Assembly (NCBI GenBank): GCA_049295655.1
Contig: JBAQRB010000064.1
Location: 1 to 15,299 of the forward strand
DNA length: 15,299 nt
Reading direction: 5' to 3'
Source of the DNA: CAJBIL01 sp049295655
GTDB lineage: Bacteria > Pseudomonadota > Gammaproteobacteria > Burkholderiales > Rhodocyclaceae
Position 1 is the first letter of the stretch. The number at the start of each line of letters is the position of its first letter. The translations under genes were made by a program, and so were the position numbers. Below the pieces are notes generated by a model. That model did not search any database. It was not told the DNA's origin and was given only the letters and a program-made list of their open reading frames with translations. Below are positions 13,947-15,299 of this stretch, piece after piece.

Positions 13947-15299
13947 ATGTTTTTTCCTCCCCGCCCGCTCGCCCTCGCCGTCAGTAGCGCACTCGCCGCA
14001 TTTTCCGCACAGGCCGCCAGCAGCGATGCGCCGCCGGCCCTGTCGACCACCACGGTGACGGCCAAGGGCTACGCCGCCGACGACCTGCGGACGCCGCTGT
14101 CGACCCTCGCCATCGAGCGCGGCGAAATCGACCGGCGCGGCGCGGCCAACGTCGGCGAACTGCTGCGCGGCGAACCGGGGCTGGCCGTCGCCAGCGACGG
14201 CGCGCAGGGGCAGAACCCGGTCATTCGCGGACTGAAGAAGGAGAGCGTCGTCCTCCTCGTCGACGGCATGCGCCTGAACTCGGCGCAACCGGCCGGCGCC
14301 ATCGCCTCGTTCATGTCGCTCGGCCTCGCCGAACGCGTCGAGGCGGTCAAGGGGCCGGCCTCGGTGCTCTACGGCAGCGGCGCGATCGGCGGGGCGATCA
14401 ACGTCCTGCTGCCGCAGGCGAAGTTCGTTGCGGGCGCGCAATTCGAGGCCGGCGCGAGCTACGACAGCGCGAGCCAGGGAATGCGCGGCACCGGCGTCGC
14501 CAATTTTTCGCAGGGCGACCATGCGCTGATGCTCGGCGCCTCGCTCGCCCGCATCGACGACTACAAGGCGCCGGACGGCAGCGTGCCGCGCACCGGCTAC
14601 GACTCGGACAGCTTCATCGGCCAGTACCGCTTGCGCATCGACGGCGCCCAGCAACTGCGCGCCTCGCTGCAAAGCCATGGCGACCGGGACGTGTGGCATC
14701 CGGGCTCGACCAAGTTCGTCAATCCGACGGTCGGCAGCACGACGGTACGGGCGCCGAAACAGGAGCGCACGCTGGCCGAAGTCGGCTACAGCAGGAAAGG
14801 CTCGGGCGAGGCGCCGCTCAATATCGACCTGCGCGCCTGGCGGCAGGAAGTCGAGCGCCAGATCTGGTCGTTCGCCTCCGGCCTGCAGCGCGAGAACTCG
14901 AAAACGCAGGTCGGCTTCGTCACCTACGGCGCCGATGCCCGCGCCGACTGGCTGCTCGATCCGCAGCACCTCGTTTCCTTCGGCACCAACGTCTGGCGCA
15001 TGAGCGCCTCGCCGGAACGCTACGTCGCCGGCACCGCGCCGGCCTTCGCGCTGGGCCGCAACGACCCGTTCAAGGACGGCCGCATCGATGCGCTCGGCTT
15101 CTACGTGCAGGACGACATGCACTTCGGCAGGCTCAACATCCTCGCCGCGCTACGCCACGACACGGTCAAGGGAAGCGCCGCCTCGGTCGGCAACGGCGCC
15201 GTGACGCGCGGGCTCGAGCGCAGCGACAGCGCCTTCTCGGGCAGCCTGGGCGCGATTTACGCAGCGGCGCCGCTGCTGCGCCCCTACGCGACGCTGTCG
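13947..15299 (+). CDS. TonB-dependent outer-membrane receptor, probably for iron or heme (3' end outside window)
   Basis: The first 451 residues are present and the frame runs off the window. A signal peptide (MFFPPRPLALAVSSALAAFS, cleavage likely after AQA at 23) precedes a TonB-box-like TTTVTA near 33. The plug domain, about 45-155, has GELLRGEPGLAV, NPVIRGLKKESVVLLVDGMR, and ERVEAVKGPASVLYGSGAIG. The beta-barrel begins after that. GGAGA lies 6-7 bases before the ATG at 13947. The receptor would import an iron-bearing ligand using TonB energy. The PAGAIASFMSLGLAERVEAV style resembles the heme/hemoglobin and catecholate receptor branches, but the ligand cannot be fixed from this half. The Fur-like site upstream and divergent DUF2325 gene support iron control. 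Confidence 0.9.
   Translation, partial: MFFPPRPLALAVSSALAAFSAQAASSDAPPALSTTTVTAKGYAADDLRTPLSTLAIERGEIDRRGAANVGELLRGEPGLAVASDGAQGQNPVIRGLKKESVVLLVDGMRLNSAQPAGAIASFMSLGLAERVEAVKGPASVLYGSGAIGGAINVLLPQAKFVAGAQFEAGASYDSASQGMRGTGVANFSQGDHALMLGASLARIDDYKAPDGSVPRTGYDSDSFIGQYRLRIDGAQQLRASLQSHGDRDVWHPGSTKFVNPTVGSTTVRAPKQERTLAEVGYSRKGSGEAPLNIDLRAWRQEVERQIWSFASGLQRENSKTQVGFVTYGADARADWLLDPQHLVSFGTNVWRMSASPERYVAGTAPAFALGRNDPFKDGRIDALGFYVQDDMHFGRLNILAALRHDTVKGSAASVGNGAVTRGLERSDSAFSGSLGAIYAAAPLLRPYATLS

Noticed and set aside
13875..15122. 415-codon minus-strand frame opposite the TonB-dependent receptor
   Set aside because: The plus strand has a signal peptide, plug motifs and a ribosome site; the opposite frame is compositional.

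Overview
The window is GC-rich (roughly 60-65% by eye) and densely coded. Codon use and gene content suggest a betaproteobacterium, perhaps of the Rhodocyclales. That placement is an inference from gene types (ovoA, a DUF2325 protein beside a TonB-dependent receptor, DUF2164, a clade-3 catalase), not from a marker gene.

Left part (1-4900). The His-rich tail of an unidentified protein ends one base from the stop of a convergent LysR-type regulator. The regulator is divergent from a same-strand run: glutathione S-transferase, DODA-type extradiol dioxygenase, and OvoA, the iron enzyme that starts ovothiol synthesis. This looks like a LysR-controlled thiol/redox and aromatic-metabolism locus. No ovoB-like lyase is in view.

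Middle part (4900-9740). This has an accessory character. Two different Fic-domain proteins face each other tail to tail with 24 bp between them. Both carry the complete catalytic motif and an N-terminal self-inhibitory motif, and both have palindrome-rich, AT-rich upstream regions. Next come a divergent RsmH paralogue lying outside any cell-wall cluster, and a PIN-domain toxin with a Phd/YefM antitoxin whose stop codon overlaps the toxin's TTG start.

Right part (9900-15299). A small DUF2164 gene is followed by 567 bp without a gene, which holds a DnaA-box-like pair, a nested inverted repeat, a large palindromic element and an OxyR-like site. Then comes a heme catalase gene. A DUF2325 protein and a TonB-dependent receptor (cut by the window end) are divergent around two Fur-box-like sequences, which points to iron-controlled expression.

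The most unusual non-coding signal is a family of modular palindromic elements at 1784-1881, 10345-10515 and 12218-12349, each just downstream of a plus-strand gene. They share a terminal signature (AACCAC...GTGGTT, or a near variant) and arms built from 9-base units of the form NNCACGGCG or NNCACAACG. Two of them also share a further core. They explain several short His/Gly/Glu- or His/Asn/Glu-rich open frames that are almost certainly not genes.
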